Below are positions 24,237 through 35,889 of a DNA stretch of 64,000 bases, piece after piece. A program made the translations under genes and the position numbers. Under the pieces are notes generated by a model that was given only the letters and a program-made list of their open reading frames with translations, searched no databases and was not told where the DNA came from. The DNA comes from Hymenoscyphus infarciens (Eukaryota > Ascomycota > Leotiomycetes > Helotiales > Helotiaceae): NCBI GenBank assembly GCA_001414345.1, contig LLCB01000058.1, forward strand, positions 1 to 64,000, written 5' to 3'. The number at the start of each line of letters is the position of its first letter. The stretch's first letter is position 1.

Positions 24237-25050
24237 TTACTTCCCTCCAAAATCAACATAGTCATGTCCAACAAAAGTAGCATCCCAAGGCCCTTGCTCC
24301 TTGTTCCCCACAAGTTTCCAAAAGAACGCCGCATGATTATCACCACTAATCTCACCCCCAACACTTTCTCCATCGGCTTTCCGTTCATCCGCATAATAGA
24401 AGCTATCCCGAGAATTAGCAACCATCATAAAACACCCAAGGAAGAGTTGTATGAGATGAAAACTGTGTAAACTTACTTGTACCCATCCTTATTATACCCC
24501 AAAGTGGCAGCATGAATCAAATGTGCCGCGCCCGCCTTCCCAATCCCCAAATCGAGGAGTTGAGGCTTAGGCGCAACATTAAGTTTATTCCCCGTATAAA
24601 TAAATGTTTTCCTCACATCACCTGGCAGAGTTTCAAAGCCCTCGACGGCGAATTTTGCAGCTGCGAAGCCGGAGATTATTGCTAATGTGGCTGCGGAGGC
24701 GAGAGTTGAAATTGGGAGGGAAAAGGGGCGAGGATTGAATGTTGCTTGGGCGGCTGAGTTGTGTTAGTTGATGGAAATGCAGGGGAATCTTTTTGGGGGA
24801 GGAGAGAGGTACCATTGTAGACGACGACATTTGGGACACCGAATTTTGTGTGGACTTCTTCGAAGACTTTTGCGACGGATTCGGGGTTTGAGAAGTCGGC
24901 TTTTATGTTGAGGTATTCTTTTGAGTCTGAGAGGGGGGCTCCGGATCGGGAGGCTAGGGCGACTTTATAGCCGTTTTTTGCGAAGAGGTTTGCGACGCTG
25001 AGGCCTGTATTTTTTCCGGCACCGAGGACGAGGATGATTGGGGAAGTCAT
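24237..25050 (-). CDS. Atypical short-chain dehydrogenase/reductase (NAD(P)-binding Rossmann)
   Basis: Three exons: 25050-24813, 24753-24477 and 24402-24237 (226 aa). Start chosen at MTSPIILVLGAGKNTG, with the nucleotide-binding turn right after the first strand; an in-frame ATG 15 codons upstream is less likely. The Rossmann half includes ALASRSG, IKADFSNPESV and VVVYNAAQ. There is no Tyr-x-x-x-Lys catalytic pair where classical SDRs have one; the corresponding part reads KTFIYTGNKLNVAPKPQLLD. It may be a divergent reductase or a non-catalytic nucleotide-binding protein. The next gene downstream on the plus strand is a MAPEG protein. Confidence 0.82.
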
Positions 25051-26686
25051 TGTTGTGTTGATAAAGGATTGTCTGGAGGTGGGTTGTGATTTCAAAGGTG
25101 TTATGGCCTTTTGGGATGGTTCAGGACTGGAAGGACTTGATGAATGAGTTGGATTGAATCTGATAAGTTGGGGTTGGAGGGGTTGGAATAGGAGGAGCCT
25201 CCCTCTTTATACATCAAAAATGTACATGTATTTCTACATTGATCGGCGGGTTTAAGAATTCGGACATGATTAAAAACCTCAATCCAACGATATAAAGAAG
25301 CAGAACATTACTAATGACCATTATGACATACCTATCCTCTCAAATTAGATGATTCTCTAGCTCGAATTCGACATAGGATGCCAATGATTGGGGCTCCAGC
25401 AATTACCCCACATAGGCGGGGATAAAACACCAGTTTCTTCTTTGGGAGTAGGGCTGAAATAGGCTTACAAACCTCCACATCATAATACTTAACCGCAACG
25501 GAAGGCCAATTGAAATGCGAGCCGCTCGAGATACTGGTCTCGTGTAGCAGGATTCTTAATACCGACTATTGCAACCGTGAACGCAAAAAGTGTATAATCC
25601 TAGTATAGACTTTTAAGAATGGTTTAATCAAATTTTGGGGCTTTTTTGACCTTTTTAGGTCCTTTAGTAACTACATTTAAGCCTTGCGCTAGCTGCCATT
25701 TTATCCTTTTTTTAGACTTTAATCTGTTCCTTACAACTATAGTCTGTACTGCGACGTGCTTAGTGAAGAATTCACAGTAATACAGGCGGGGGTTTTGGAG
25801 CTTCTCAAGTTGAGTTACTTCTTAGCTTTCACGTGGCTCTTTATTATCCAACTTCATTGCGGCGTAAAAAACCCAACCTAGGGTAGGTTTCAACTTGAAA
25901 CTCTATCACTAAGCAATACGCTGCAATCCCACCAGTAGATTTACAAAGACGGTTCGTAATCCTCATTGCGTGCTACCCAGCTTGTCTTAATCTTATAACT
26001 CGCCGGGCTTCCGGGCAGCAACAGCGTATACATATAAACACCACCTATTCTCGCAGTAACATGATGGAAATCTATCAATAAAAATAAATGGCAAAGGAGA
26101 GACGCAATTTGAAGTCGCAAAAACACCGCCCGTGGCTTGCAAAAACGCCACCAACATAAAGACTTTGACAACCAACAAGCAACACTAACCAGAAAAAATC
26201 GCTGAAAATCGGCAGCCTCGCTTCTTCTTGTTGTAAGATCAACATGGCAGGTCGAGGTCTTTATCATCGACATTGAAGATTCTCACATCATCAACGTTGC
26301 AGGCAGAGAGGACTCGAAGATTGTCCATCACAGGGGACGGACGATTTAAGACTCCGGTTTACGACTCCGTGACTCCGGACGGCTCAACATTCATCCTTCC
26401 ATGCTTCCTCGGCGAGACCTTGGAGTTTGAGCATCGCCAAAAAAAACTCAATTGAAAAGAACGGTAGAGAACAGATCTCCTATTTCCATTCCTATTTCCA
26501 TTCTCCCTGGCTTGTCAAGTGCAAGCCTCTTTATTTTCCCCTTATTCTCCTTTCCTATTTAAAACCTCACTTTCCCGTCTTGACCTTAGCTCGTTTCAAT
26601 ATCAACCGCAAAACCCGCAAAACCAGAGACCTCTCAAACCTTCTTCACCTCAACCACAACAACACCGAAAACCAAAAAAAGCAATC
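25051..26686. other. Intergenic, 1.6 kb; one weak small ORF
   Basis: No conserved gene was recognised. The last 200-300 bp upstream of 26687 are C/A-rich and look like the MAPEG gene's 5' UTR. A small cysteine-containing frame at 25993-26157 (minus) is listed separately. A 110-codon minus-strand frame at 25941-26273 overlaps it. Confidence 0.5.
25993..26157 (-). CDS. Weak candidate small cysteine-containing secreted peptide
   Basis: A 54-aa frame starting MLVAFLQATGGVFATSNC has a hydrophobic N-terminus with an Ala-rich cleavage-like site and four cysteines (NCVS, SCYC, WCL). The upstream sequence has a pyrimidine-rich stretch and AG that could be a splice acceptor, so a longer gene is possible. 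No family was recognised, and a frame this short can occur by chance. Confidence 0.2.
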   Translation of the reverse strand: MLVAFLQATGGVFATSNCVSPLPFIFIDRFPSCYCENRWCLYVYAVAARKPGEL

Positions 26687-27199
26687 ATGACGACCTTCAC
26701 CCTTGATCCCAACTATGGGTAAGAACGATCCTCAACCCTGGCGATGCCAATTACAATCGAGTTCTCCAGCTAACTTCCTTCTGCCAGCTACGTCCTCCTC
26801 GCCGCAACGTCCACCTTCGTCTTGAACGTCTTGCACATCGCAGCCACGGGAGCCGCTCGCAAGGCCGCAAAAGTCCCATACCCAGCAGCATACGCACCCG
26901 AATCACGAACCGACAAGGAAGCCTTCCTCTTCAACTGCGTCCAACGTTCCCATGCAAACTTTGTCGAGAACCAAGTTTCCATGCTTGGCTCCCTCATGAT
27001 TGCCGGTCTCAGATTTCCACTTGCAAGCGCGGCAATGGGAGGAGCGTGGACTGTTTGCAGATATATGTACATGCGGGGTTATGGCAATGGACAGGAGGGC
27101 GGAAAGGGTCGATACCAGGGAATTGTCTTCTGGCTCTTCCAATTTGGCTTGATGGTGACGGCTGGTTATACCGGAATTGCCATGGCTCTGCAATGGTAG
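26687..27199 (+). CDS. MAPEG-family membrane protein (microsomal glutathione S-transferase 3-like)
   Basis: Two exons: 26687-26718 and 26788-27199 (147 aa), the usual MAPEG length. Four hydrophobic segments are visible, starting with YVLLAATSTFVLNVLHIAAT. The family motif appears as FNCVQRSHANFVEN, matching the FNCxQRxHxN glutathione-binding segment of MGST3-like proteins, and is followed by QVSMLGSLMIAGLRFP. Such proteins act as homotrimers in the ER or outer mitochondrial membrane and detoxify lipid peroxides. Convergent with the ToxD-like reductase at 27617. Confidence 0.92.
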
Positions 27200-27616
27200 A
27201 GGAACGAAAGTGAAGTCGAGAAAAGCTTCGTTGTATTATACACGTCCAGAATTTGATCGGGCGGAAGGCTGCATGGAATTGCATATGGGAGGGAATGGCA
27301 TGCATTGGAATATCAAAACACATCTCGAATTATTACATGGACCAATTTACTCGTGAATTCGAAATCTGGATTATAATTGCATTTTTGCGCAAAGTACAAG
27401 CTTTGGAATTGGTTGTGGAGCAGACTTTTCTTCTCGCTGGTGAGGACATTCCTCAGGAGTGCATCGTATGGTATTTTCACGAAGTAGAAATGCAGCAAAA
27501 AATTGTAAGTAATCCAGATACTTCTCAATCTCTCCGAAGGTCTGGGGGCATACGAAAAAAAAAACATTCCAAAAAGTAAGTCATCTTACTACATCAAAAG
27601 CAAGGCAGCCCCCAAA

Positions 27617-28886
27617 CTAAACAATGCCCACCAGATCCCCTACATACTTATCCAACTTATAAACAAGTTTCTCAGCACTGACAGGCTTCATCCACTCCTC
27701 CGTCCTCTTCACCTTCCTATCTTCCATCTTTCCAGGTCCCAACAATGCAAACCCATCATTCACAATATTCTTCAATCCACCAGGCATCAACCTCACAGTA
27801 TTGGGCTGGAACCTGATCTCTCCAGCATTAATAGTGGACAGGAATTTATAAAATTCCACTGCAAAAGACCTAGCTTTTGGCGAAGCCGGAATCGAGAATC
27901 CTGTGCCATCCATTAACCACAAAACATCCCAACAAGACAAACGACGAAATAGGAAGAGGAAGGAACGTACCATAATACTCAATCTCTACACCCAACCCCT
28001 CCCACACACCCCCATAAATAGGTTCAAACGGCAATTCCCCCTCATCGGCCCTCCATGCCTTTGCAGCTCTCGACCGATAAATAGCCATATTTCCCCCTTC
28101 CTTCACAGTCTTGATAACGTTCCTCACGGAATCACCCTCGCAAATACAATCAACCGCATAATCCACCTTCTCCTCCGCCTCCAAGAACTTCTGCACCCAA
28201 TTCTCATCCCTGTAATCAACCAAGGAGTGGTAGTTATAAGGAGCAGCTTTCAAAAACTCATGTTTCCCCGCACTCGCCGCTCCAAAAAGGATGGGTTCAA
28301 GACCTGAAGCTTTGGCGGCTAGATTGACGAGTTGGGCAGCGTAGAGACCAAGGGAAGTTGAGGAGCCGTAGATGAAGACCCTCAACTCCTTCTTATCTTC
28401 ATTGCGATCGCTGGAGCTTGAAGAGTTGCTGTCCCAGGAAAATGGCGCCCGAATACCCAAACGATAAAATAGCCCCTGAGCAGCAGTCAAAGCACAAAGA
28501 CTAACCGAACTGGCGCTCTCAAAATCCATCCCCTCTGGAATCTTCCATACTAAATCCCAGTCTACAATGACATACTCGGCAGCAGCTCCGGGACGGAAGT
28601 TTACTGAACAGGCGCCTTGGAGGAATCCTGCTACTCGCGTTCCTGGGGCGAGAGAGGAGGAGGAAGGAACTGAGGATCCCAGTTGCGTGATTGTTCCTGC
28701 GAAATCAGTTCCGACTACTCGAGTTTGGGACTCTGGGGCAAGAGGATTGAGGGTGTAGAGCGCGTCGACGGGGTTTAGTGCTAGGGCGTGGACTTGGATG
28801 AGGAGTTCGTTTGGGGCGGGTTTTGGGATCGGAATGCTCCTCACGACTGCTGTCTTGTTTGGGACGTCGAGGATGAGTGCTTCCAT
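27617..28886 (-). CDS. Medium-chain dehydrogenase/reductase, ToxD-like enoyl reductase
   Basis: Two exons: 28886-27971 and 27900-27617 (399 aa). The start MEALILDVPNK was chosen over an upstream in-frame start because it places the first beta strand at the N-terminus as usual. The GroES-like half has HALALNPVDALYTL and VVGTDFAGTITQLGS. The Rossmann half has FIYGSSTSLGLYAAQLVNLA (cofactor loop without the usual GG) and DYAVDCICEGDSV. There are no zinc-ligand cysteines, which fits the zinc-free quinone/enoyl reductase group. Members include ToxD and trans-enoyl reductases working with polyketide synthases, but no polyketide synthase is present in this window. Confidence 0.9.
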
Positions 28887-31203
28887 TTTGTTTGTTTTTG
28901 AGGTGCAATTTCTTTGGAAAAGATTGAGATTTAAGGTTAAGGAGTGTTGGAGTGGTAAAAGTATGAGAATAAGCGAGTGCATGAGATGAAGAGGGGACTT
29001 GGCGGGGCAAAATACTTTATATGCACATGGATTGGTAATGAATATGCTGTGTCAACGCCTTCTTTGAATTTTCATTTGCAAAGGGCGTGGTGAACCAGGT
29101 GGGCGCCGGGGGCTGACAAATGAGATGTTTTTGTTTTTTGCGCCACCTATTCATGCTTCTGCTAAAATATTACATTTGCCAAAAGGTACTTGGGTACATC
29201 CGGTGTGATTTAAATCAAGAATCTGGTTTGGTAATTGCACCATAGCACGATCCACACAGGATTGTAATGCGCTTTGGATCTTTACTGCGTTGCAAAGTTC
29301 TGTGGCATCATTCTAGGTATACTCTCCCGTTTCAACTGTTTGAGTGCTACTGGGGCAATAGCTTTGCCATAGAAAATTCAAAAGAATTGGAGATATTTAG
29401 GAGTTTCAACCAACTCTCTGAAGCCTCTTTGGGGAAAGGAAACTCCACTTGGATAAAAAACAAGGGTTTTCAGCCCCAGCTCTCTCGATTACAGAATTTG
29501 TACAAGATAGTTGGTCTCCCGAATCGAGAACTTGGACTTCGCCATTGAGCGGACCATCAAAACAAGAGCGTTAGTGTTTATGTCGGAAGTTAGGGGAGGT
29601 CTTAGGAAGTTGGAGATTATCAGAGGAAAGAGACGAAGCTCTGATAGACTAAAACTGGCATGCTTTATTCGCCAAGTGTGGAATTGACTAAGGATATTAC
29701 TACTGCTAAATTAGTGAATAAAGTATACTAGAACGAACAACTCTTGCTATAGTTAATCAATGTGACTAGCGAGTCGTTATTTAAATGTGCATATCTTCGC
29801 TTTCAAGTCGTTTAAGCGAAACAAACTACTCGACTTGGATTCCTCTAAAGGATTTGTTACTTGTCCTATGCAAGAATTGTATTTCATCACTGAGAATTTA
29901 CGGGATAGTCTATGTTGATATAAAAGTAGTAATAGAGAAGTTGCAAACCTCGCTTCACAATTGTTCCAAAGTATCTCGATCAGCAATAGTAGTCTATCGG
30001 CGTTCATACGTGCTAGATAAAAATATACAATAAACCATTCGCCCTAACCTGAAAGTCTGGTCGCACTCGCGTCAAGATTTTTGCCTTCCCATCCTGCCGT
30101 ATGGACAGCATAATCACGGTCATGGAAGTCAATGTCCCCAGTCTGAATATCCTCGCTCTCCAGTGTCTCGCAGGAAAAGACCTGGAGCACTTCGATCGAA
30201 ATTCGGTCCTCTCCTAAGCGACCCGACGCATAATTGTCTCAAACAGCTTCTTGTTTGAGTAAGGGTGTCCAGCACGTAATCATAGCCTATCTTCCAAGCC
30301 ATATAAGATTACTCCTCGAAGTCCAGTCCAGAAATAGGGACGAGGACGATCTCGGTGGTTGAAAGGTATAGAGAGCGAGCTGTGATATGCTACCACCCTC
30401 CATTTGAGGAGAGCCATTGAAGATGGGATGTATCTCTCTTGGTGTACTAAAAAAGCACAACTCATTGGGAAATAATCTATTAGAAATGCTTAGCAGGATT
30501 CTGGTGTGGAGACAACGATTTCCATCTTTCTTCCCCAATACAAAGTTCCTTTACTAGAACCCTGCAAATAATCTGTCTGTGGCTATTCCAAAGAATATTG
30601 AAACTCAACAGAACAAGTACGCAATGGTATCTTTTTGGACCAAATTGAAGCTTGCACCCTTTTCTAGTGTTCCTCTCCAAATCTTCAAGTCCAGAAAGGT
30701 GTATATGTGTTCTTGGGGTCAGAGAACACGAGGGATGAAACGTATCAAAGAATAACATGAGAAGTCCCTGCCATGTTTACTATTTATTGAGCCACCTACT
30801 TCTGATTGAAGTGAAGGCAAGCTAATGAACTGAAATGCAATAATTAGACGAGAAATGCTCAAAAGTTACAGTCCGCATTCAAAGTATGCCGACGACGGAG
30901 AAAGTTGTACTTGAAGAGTCCCGTAGCAAGAGTTTCGTCGTTGCTGTGCGATTTGCCACATACTTTAGCAGTCTAGGATAGCCAAATGCATTCCGCGAGA
31001 ACGTTTGGGAGAATGAGAAACTCAAAGTTTCAATTCTGCTGAACGCCCCTGAACAATGTAGCATTGTGCTAGAATACTTTACACATTAAATTTAAAAAGG
31101 TATACCAAGGAACAATATTCGAAGCGAAAATATTATTTATCATAGTTCCCACTACCGAGAAACATTCATATCATCAAGCCATAAGCGACCCATTTTAAAC
31201 CAT
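28887..31203. other. Intergenic, 2.3 kb, no convincing gene
   Basis: Several frames of 60-93 codons occur on both strands (for example 29267-29548 plus, 30480-30758 minus), but none has a recognisable domain or convincing start context. The base composition is somewhat AT-rich but not RIP-like. It may contain decayed gene fragments that I could not identify. Confidence 0.45.
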
Positions 31204-32273
31204 TCAACCCCTTTTTGTATAGCTAGCAAGTACATTGTCCGCATCCGCAAATCTTCTAGCAGCGATTTCCCGATCTAAAATAGCCAATCGCAGAGCCTGC
31301 ACATCCCGAACTTGAAGTAGTTTATCATGCCCTAGGCCTTTTGCTTCTCGAATCGCTCCTTCGACGTTTAATTCTGTTCGCGGTTCTGTAGGGAATTCTG
31401 AGGAAGGAGCAAGTCAGCTTTTGAAAATGTTCTAGCTACTTGAAATACTGGAGTTCGGTTATGCTAGCCATTTGGGATAATGGAAGTCAGCGACCTTGGA
31501 GAATGCAACTTACCTGACAAAACCGGGGCAGGAGCGTCCATCAGAATGGCTTCGTCGTCTGCGAGGGCTTCGTTCAACTCGTAGTGCTGCTTGCTTGGGG
31601 CGCGGTTTTCATCTGGTACGGGTGAAAGTTTAACACGCTTCTTTGGGCGGCTATGAGCGTTGTGTGATTTCGGGGCTGTAATTGGTTCAAGAACCTTTAG
31701 CTTTCGTTCACGTTGGTTGTTGCGAGATTTTGCTGGTAGGTGTTCTCGGCAGGAGCACCGACCCATGTTGCTTCCATATATACAGTTTCCGCATGCTGCA
31801 GATTGGAGTCAGTATCGGAGTAAAAAGTGTCTCGGCCCTCCCAAAAAGCCCAAAGGGGGAAAATAAGCTCGGAGAAACGCACCTCCGGTACACATATCAG
31901 GAACACGGATACACTTCTTGTAAGGCCCTCTACCTTCTTGACAGCGGGTGCATGGATGTTCCTGCTCAACTCCTCTGGAGATGATCAAGTACGACTCGGG
32001 ACTGTATCTCTTTTCGAAATGAAGGTCGGCAGTTTCGTCGCGCAGTTCAACATTGTTGATCGCGGGCATTCTGGCAAGAGTAACGAGCGCAATAGTGGGG
32101 TTTTCGACAGTATAGCCGTTCACGACGATAGTTTCATCGGGAAGACGTACAATTGCACCGGGTTTTTTGGCAGTGACGTGCATTCGAGGCTCTTTCCTTT
32201 GTACTGGTGGTAGACCTTGGTCACTCTCCGAGTCCGAGTAGTCGACCATGTGAGGGGGGTTGAGTAGTGGCAT
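31204..32273 (-). CDS. DUF3716-type cysteine-rich protein, function unknown
   Basis: Three exons: 32273-31883, 31795-31514 and 31397-31204 (288 aa). The start gives MPLLNPPHMVDYSDSESD; MVDYSDSE eight codons later is an alternative. A putative zinc-binding module at about residues 110-155 reads HPCTRCQEGRGPYKKC, then a spacer, then CGNCIYGSNMGRCSC, reassembled cleanly across the first intron. This fits the fungal DUF3716 pattern as I remember it. A basic nuclear-localisation-like stretch (RPKKRVKL) follows, then a C-terminal helix-rich region ending ASYTKRG. Related proteins form lineage-specific families in filamentous fungi with no assigned function; the composition suggests a nuclear protein. 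Confidence 0.8.
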
Positions 32274-33865
32274 CCTACTTGGGCCAGCGATATACAGAGA
32301 CAACGAGAAATGTTTGCTTCAAGTGGGTACTGCAAACAGAGCCTCGACGCGAGGTCCTCGAGTTGAGGCAAAGAGAGAGAAAACTTACCCGAACCGTCAG
32401 GACACCACCTACTCAAGCACGCCGGAGACCTCGACTACAGCACACCGAATTATGTAAACTCAGTTTGATGCACGCATGCATGTAAGGTTGTGTTGTGTTG
32501 TGCTGGAGTTGTTTTTGGAAAAGCTTGTCGCGAAGAGCGAGGCGAGGAGACGAGGCAGGCGCGCCAAGACCTTTGTGCGACTTCACCCCTGTAGGTTGGT
32601 TGTTCCTTTCCCCTCTAGTGGGTGGTAGTAAATAGATTCATTCGTATTTGCCTACCTCTCTCGTTGTTCCAATTCTCCAGGATAATTCTTGCATCGTGCT
32701 ATACCTAGGTAGAGTTAGAACAAGGAGAACGTCGAAAGAGGCTGCCTTATTAAGAATGTTTGCTATCATGGCTTTAAGATTATGTTTACAGCAATTGACT
32801 ACATATTGTTCCTAAAAGATCAGAAGAATCGAATGATATTTAACCAATTCGTATTCAGAAGAAGGGCTTGCTTTGGCCTATGAATTTGAGGTTCTTGTTA
32901 CTAAGAGGTGGTATCAAATAATTTGCTCCTATGGATAGAAAATCGAAATGATAGAGTAAGGAGGAGGTAAGAATTAAACCAAAAATCCGGCTAAAAGACT
33001 CTCCAGTTTGACACGGATACCCCAATGACTACTAAGTTGAAGATGGGCTTGAGAAAATCCCCAGAAATCGAGTGTCGAGTTTCAATTTTGTGCGTATCGA
33101 CCACATCAAACCTGACAGAGCACTCTCTTTCCTTGGTACTACCCTTTCACTTTTCTTAACATCACCGATAACGTAAACATGACAATGATTAACTCATGAA
33201 ACCTTGAACAATCGAGAACTTCTTCAGCACCTTTTTCAAAAAAATACTTGCTTTTTGATTGAGCATACTAGAATATGATATGATTTCTGTTTTTAAAGTT
33301 GGTCTGGATACAAACCACATGTTTCAATCCACTCATGTATAGGCAGGTAAAGTCAAGGGATATTCTGCGACGAAGATCTCCCACAACTCCCAATAATCGT
33401 CAACCTGCCAAAAGTCTCTTCCTGGAAGCGCTTGAGTCGAAGCAGATCTCCTTTTTGCAGTAGACTTGGTTTTTGTGGGCAAACTCCAGTTTATATATGT
33501 GTGTCTGGGTGAGGTTTAGTGTGATCTCTGACTATAATTTGAAGCCTAGGCACTGCTGTTTAGACTCGACGAGAGAGTTTATAGAGATTCTTTTTAGTTA
33601 TGGACTTGATCCCTTCTCCTCTTCCTATAGGAAGTACTACTAGGGTAATAAAGCAAATCTTGCTGAAGCACGTAACATCTTGGTAAAAAATAGGAAGGAA
33701 CGACCTGGAATTATTACCTTAATATAAATATTTAACCCCTCCTTCTCGCCACTTCCTATACTACTAGAAACGCAACGAACGAAGCGATTTCGTATAAGGC
33801 GCAAGAAAAGAATGGACGACAATCCATACCTTCAGACCCCTCATCTTCTCCCCCCCCCCTTTCCA
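32274..33865. other. Intergenic, 1.6 kb, with a short decayed direct repeat
   Basis: No gene seen. Two similar stretches occur in direct orientation near 33613-33646 and 33738-33772 (CCTTCTC ... CTTCCTA ... TACTACTAG), about 125 bp apart, suggesting a small old duplication. Confidence 0.45.
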
Positions 33866-34285
33866 TCAATCATCCTTCAAGTTATCAAAATCCACGGTGT
33901 AGCAATAAACCAGAGCATTATAGCAATAGCATATCGTATGATCAATGAGATTACATTCCGTCGAAGGGGCTCTGAGCGGTTTCTCGGATTTGGATTTGGG
34001 ATCGTGGCTTTCGCCGGGTGGAGGCAGAGTACTGGGTTGGATTCTCAGGGAGGCCCGGCTTGGAATAACAAAGACACTTGTGATAAGTTCGAGTGAGAGG
34101 TTGATGAGTTGGTCCCGCTTGGTTTCTAGCTGTTCCGTTGTCGAATATTTAGTCGTGTCATCACACCCGTCAAGTAGTCGCTCGTCGGGAAGAGCGACTT
34201 CCAATCTCAAGGAGTCATGGTCAAGGAAATGGAAATAAGTTATAACGATCCTAGTCTGGACTAAAAGTGACTTGAGTCCAACCAT
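33866..34285 (-). CDS. Hypothetical protein, 139 aa, uncertain
   Basis: An ATG-started open frame of 139 codons (MVGLKSLLVQTRIVITYFHF at the start) with a polar middle section (STTEQLETKRDQLINLSLEL) and a Pro/Ser-rich end. No domain or signal peptide was recognised. It could be a single-exon gene, or one exon of a longer gene whose other exons I did not find. It lies in a gene-poor stretch rich in small unknown genes. Confidence 0.35.
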   Translation of the reverse strand: MVGLKSLLVQTRIVITYFHFLDHDSLRLEVALPDERLLDGCDDTTKYSTTEQLETKRDQLINLSLELITSVFVIPSRASLRIQPSTLPPPGESHDPKSKSEKPLRAPSTECNLIDHTICYCYNALVYCYTVDFDNLKDD

Positions 34286-35136
34286 TCGAAAGCACGCAAG
34301 TGGAAAACTCCCTGCGAAGTATTTATCTCTCCTTCTCGAGCAGTTCAGGTCGAGTTAGTGAGAGGGGTTTGGCTCAATCAAGTTGTGCATTCCTTTTTGG
34401 ACTTCAATCCTGTAGCCTCTTGGCACGGTGGGCCGAGGTGCAACTTTGACGGTGTTATTCATCATGGCCAGATCCACTACTCACGAGTGCATTCTGTGAC
34501 ACATGCGAACACCATGAATTTCTCTTTCTTGGTCGCGGACTTGACATCTCGTTCCTTAGTTCTCCACTCACACTCTCAACAGGGTTGTCTTTGACAGTCT
34601 TTTCCTCGAACACCTCACTTCCTAGATTAACATTGCAGGTTCTGGCATTCGATTGACAGTGTCTGAGAGCTTGAAGCTAATCATAATGCTGTACAATCTA
34701 CTGCAATTGCAGCTATTATTCCAAGAAATCTAGTCTCTTACACTCCGGCGTTTTCGAATTTTAATCACGCAAGGTCTTGACCGATGAACTTGAGGTACTT
34801 GTTACCCAGAGTTGCGTGAATGACTTGGCACATATAGACAGAAAAGTGGAATGGGAAGCTGAAGAGATGAAGAGCAAGTCAAGCGTTAATCATACATATC
34901 AGTGAACTCTTCTTTGAAGCACGATCATAAGGGGAAGGTAAAATCGACCAAGGTGATGAGCAAAGTTAGCTCTCATATTTGGATTTCTACCTAGAAACTT
35001 TCATACACATTACCTTTTCGGTTCAAGTACTTCATTCGATGGAAGCTCGTATAGTATGTCACACCGAATCGTCGAAAGCCTGTGTTGGTGCAAAAAATGC
35101 AATTTATTTATGGTGAATGCTCGGGGCCGGGTAATC
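34286..35136. other. Intergenic, no gene seen
   Basis: Only short frames on both strands. The best, 34358-34594 plus, 78 codons, has no recognisable features. Confidence 0.45.
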
Positions 35137-35430
35137 TGGGCCACCGTCTCGTAGGGAGACACCTGGAGAGGCAGAGAAACAAAACTATGTAGAAACCCCT
35201 TCAAGAAAAGAAAGGAAGCGTGATATGATCAGGAAACCATCTCATGGGGAAGAACCCCAAAAACCCAAGAAGCCAAGCATGTAACCCCTCGATGAATGGA
35301 AAGGCAAACCGAGTGCCCGGTGTACGGCGACGCAACCCTCCTGTGGGGAGACACCCAAAAGACCAGAGACGCTACGGAGGTACCCCTCAAGGAAGAAAAG
35401 CGCAAACCAGTTCTCAGATAGGATGCGCAA
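35137..35430. repeat. 95-bp tandem repeat, about three diverged copies
   Basis: Copies start near 35152, 35247 and 35343 (95-96 bp apart). Each opens with a GGGGAGACACCC-like motif, then CCAAAA or equivalent, then a TACCCCTC(A/G) and AAGGAAGAAAAG-like segment, and ends with GCAACC..CTC.TG. Copies have diverged by substitutions and small indels. The third copy runs into the 3' end of the gene at 35414, so the array abuts or overlaps that gene's stop codon and 3' UTR. Confidence 0.7.
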
Positions 35431-35889
35431 CCATACTAATTTCGTGTGCCATTCCATCTTCTCCCAATGCGTAGAGCTTAGTGTTGTAGGTGACATTCTC
35501 ATCGTAGATATCCACGTTGACGAGGTAAAGACCCCAGTGGTTACGTCCGTCGTCAGGGCCGTGAATACTGAAAGCCCAAAGAAATTTCCTGGCATCTATC
35601 AGTATGCGAGAATCAACATTCTGAGAAACGAGTGAACATACCAAGCTCCTCGAGGAACGAGGTTCTTGAGGTGGGAGAGCTCGCTAATCACTTGCTCATG
35701 GAGGTAAGGCAATATATCGGTGACTGTGTTGCCCTTCTCTTGTAGACCAGGGGGATTTGGGACGCGATTTTGGATGAGGATCTCTCGGGTTGTGTTCTTG
35801 AGTTCAAAACTACCACTATAGCGGTTGCGGACTGTGTTACAGGAAATGTACGCGAGGAGCGCAGCGTTGTGTGGTAGTGTGGTTCCCAT
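35414..35889 (-). CDS. Small hypothetical protein, 140 aa
   Basis: Two exons: 35889-35642 and 35588-35414. The start is MGTTLPHNAALLAYISCNTV; the frame continues upstream without stop for some codons but lacks a nearby ATG of better context. The intron is 53 nt with a GTATGT donor in phase 2 after a tryptophan (PRGAW). The second exon is rich in aromatic and beta-prone residues (WAFSIHGPDDGRNHWGLYLV, then NVDIYDENVTY). No domain was recognised. Two nearby small genes (38181-38582 and 39161-39611) have the same two-exon plan with a GTATGT phase-2 intron after Trp, so all three may be distant relatives. Confidence 0.6.

Noticed and set aside
25941..26273. 110-codon minus-strand frame with an ATG start
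   Set aside because: Hydrophobic and cysteine-bearing but with no recognised domain; it overlaps a shorter, equally weak candidate in another frame.
21828..28886. Secondary-metabolite gene cluster
   Set aside because: FAD oxidoreductase, SDR, MAPEG and ToxD-like reductase are adjacent, but no polyketide synthase, NRPS, terpene cyclase or pathway regulator is present in the window.
35242..35595. 117-codon minus-strand frame with a repeating leucine/glycine-rich pattern
   Set aside because: The repeating pattern is produced by the 95-bp DNA repeat, whose period is not a multiple of three; the real gene uses a different frame here.
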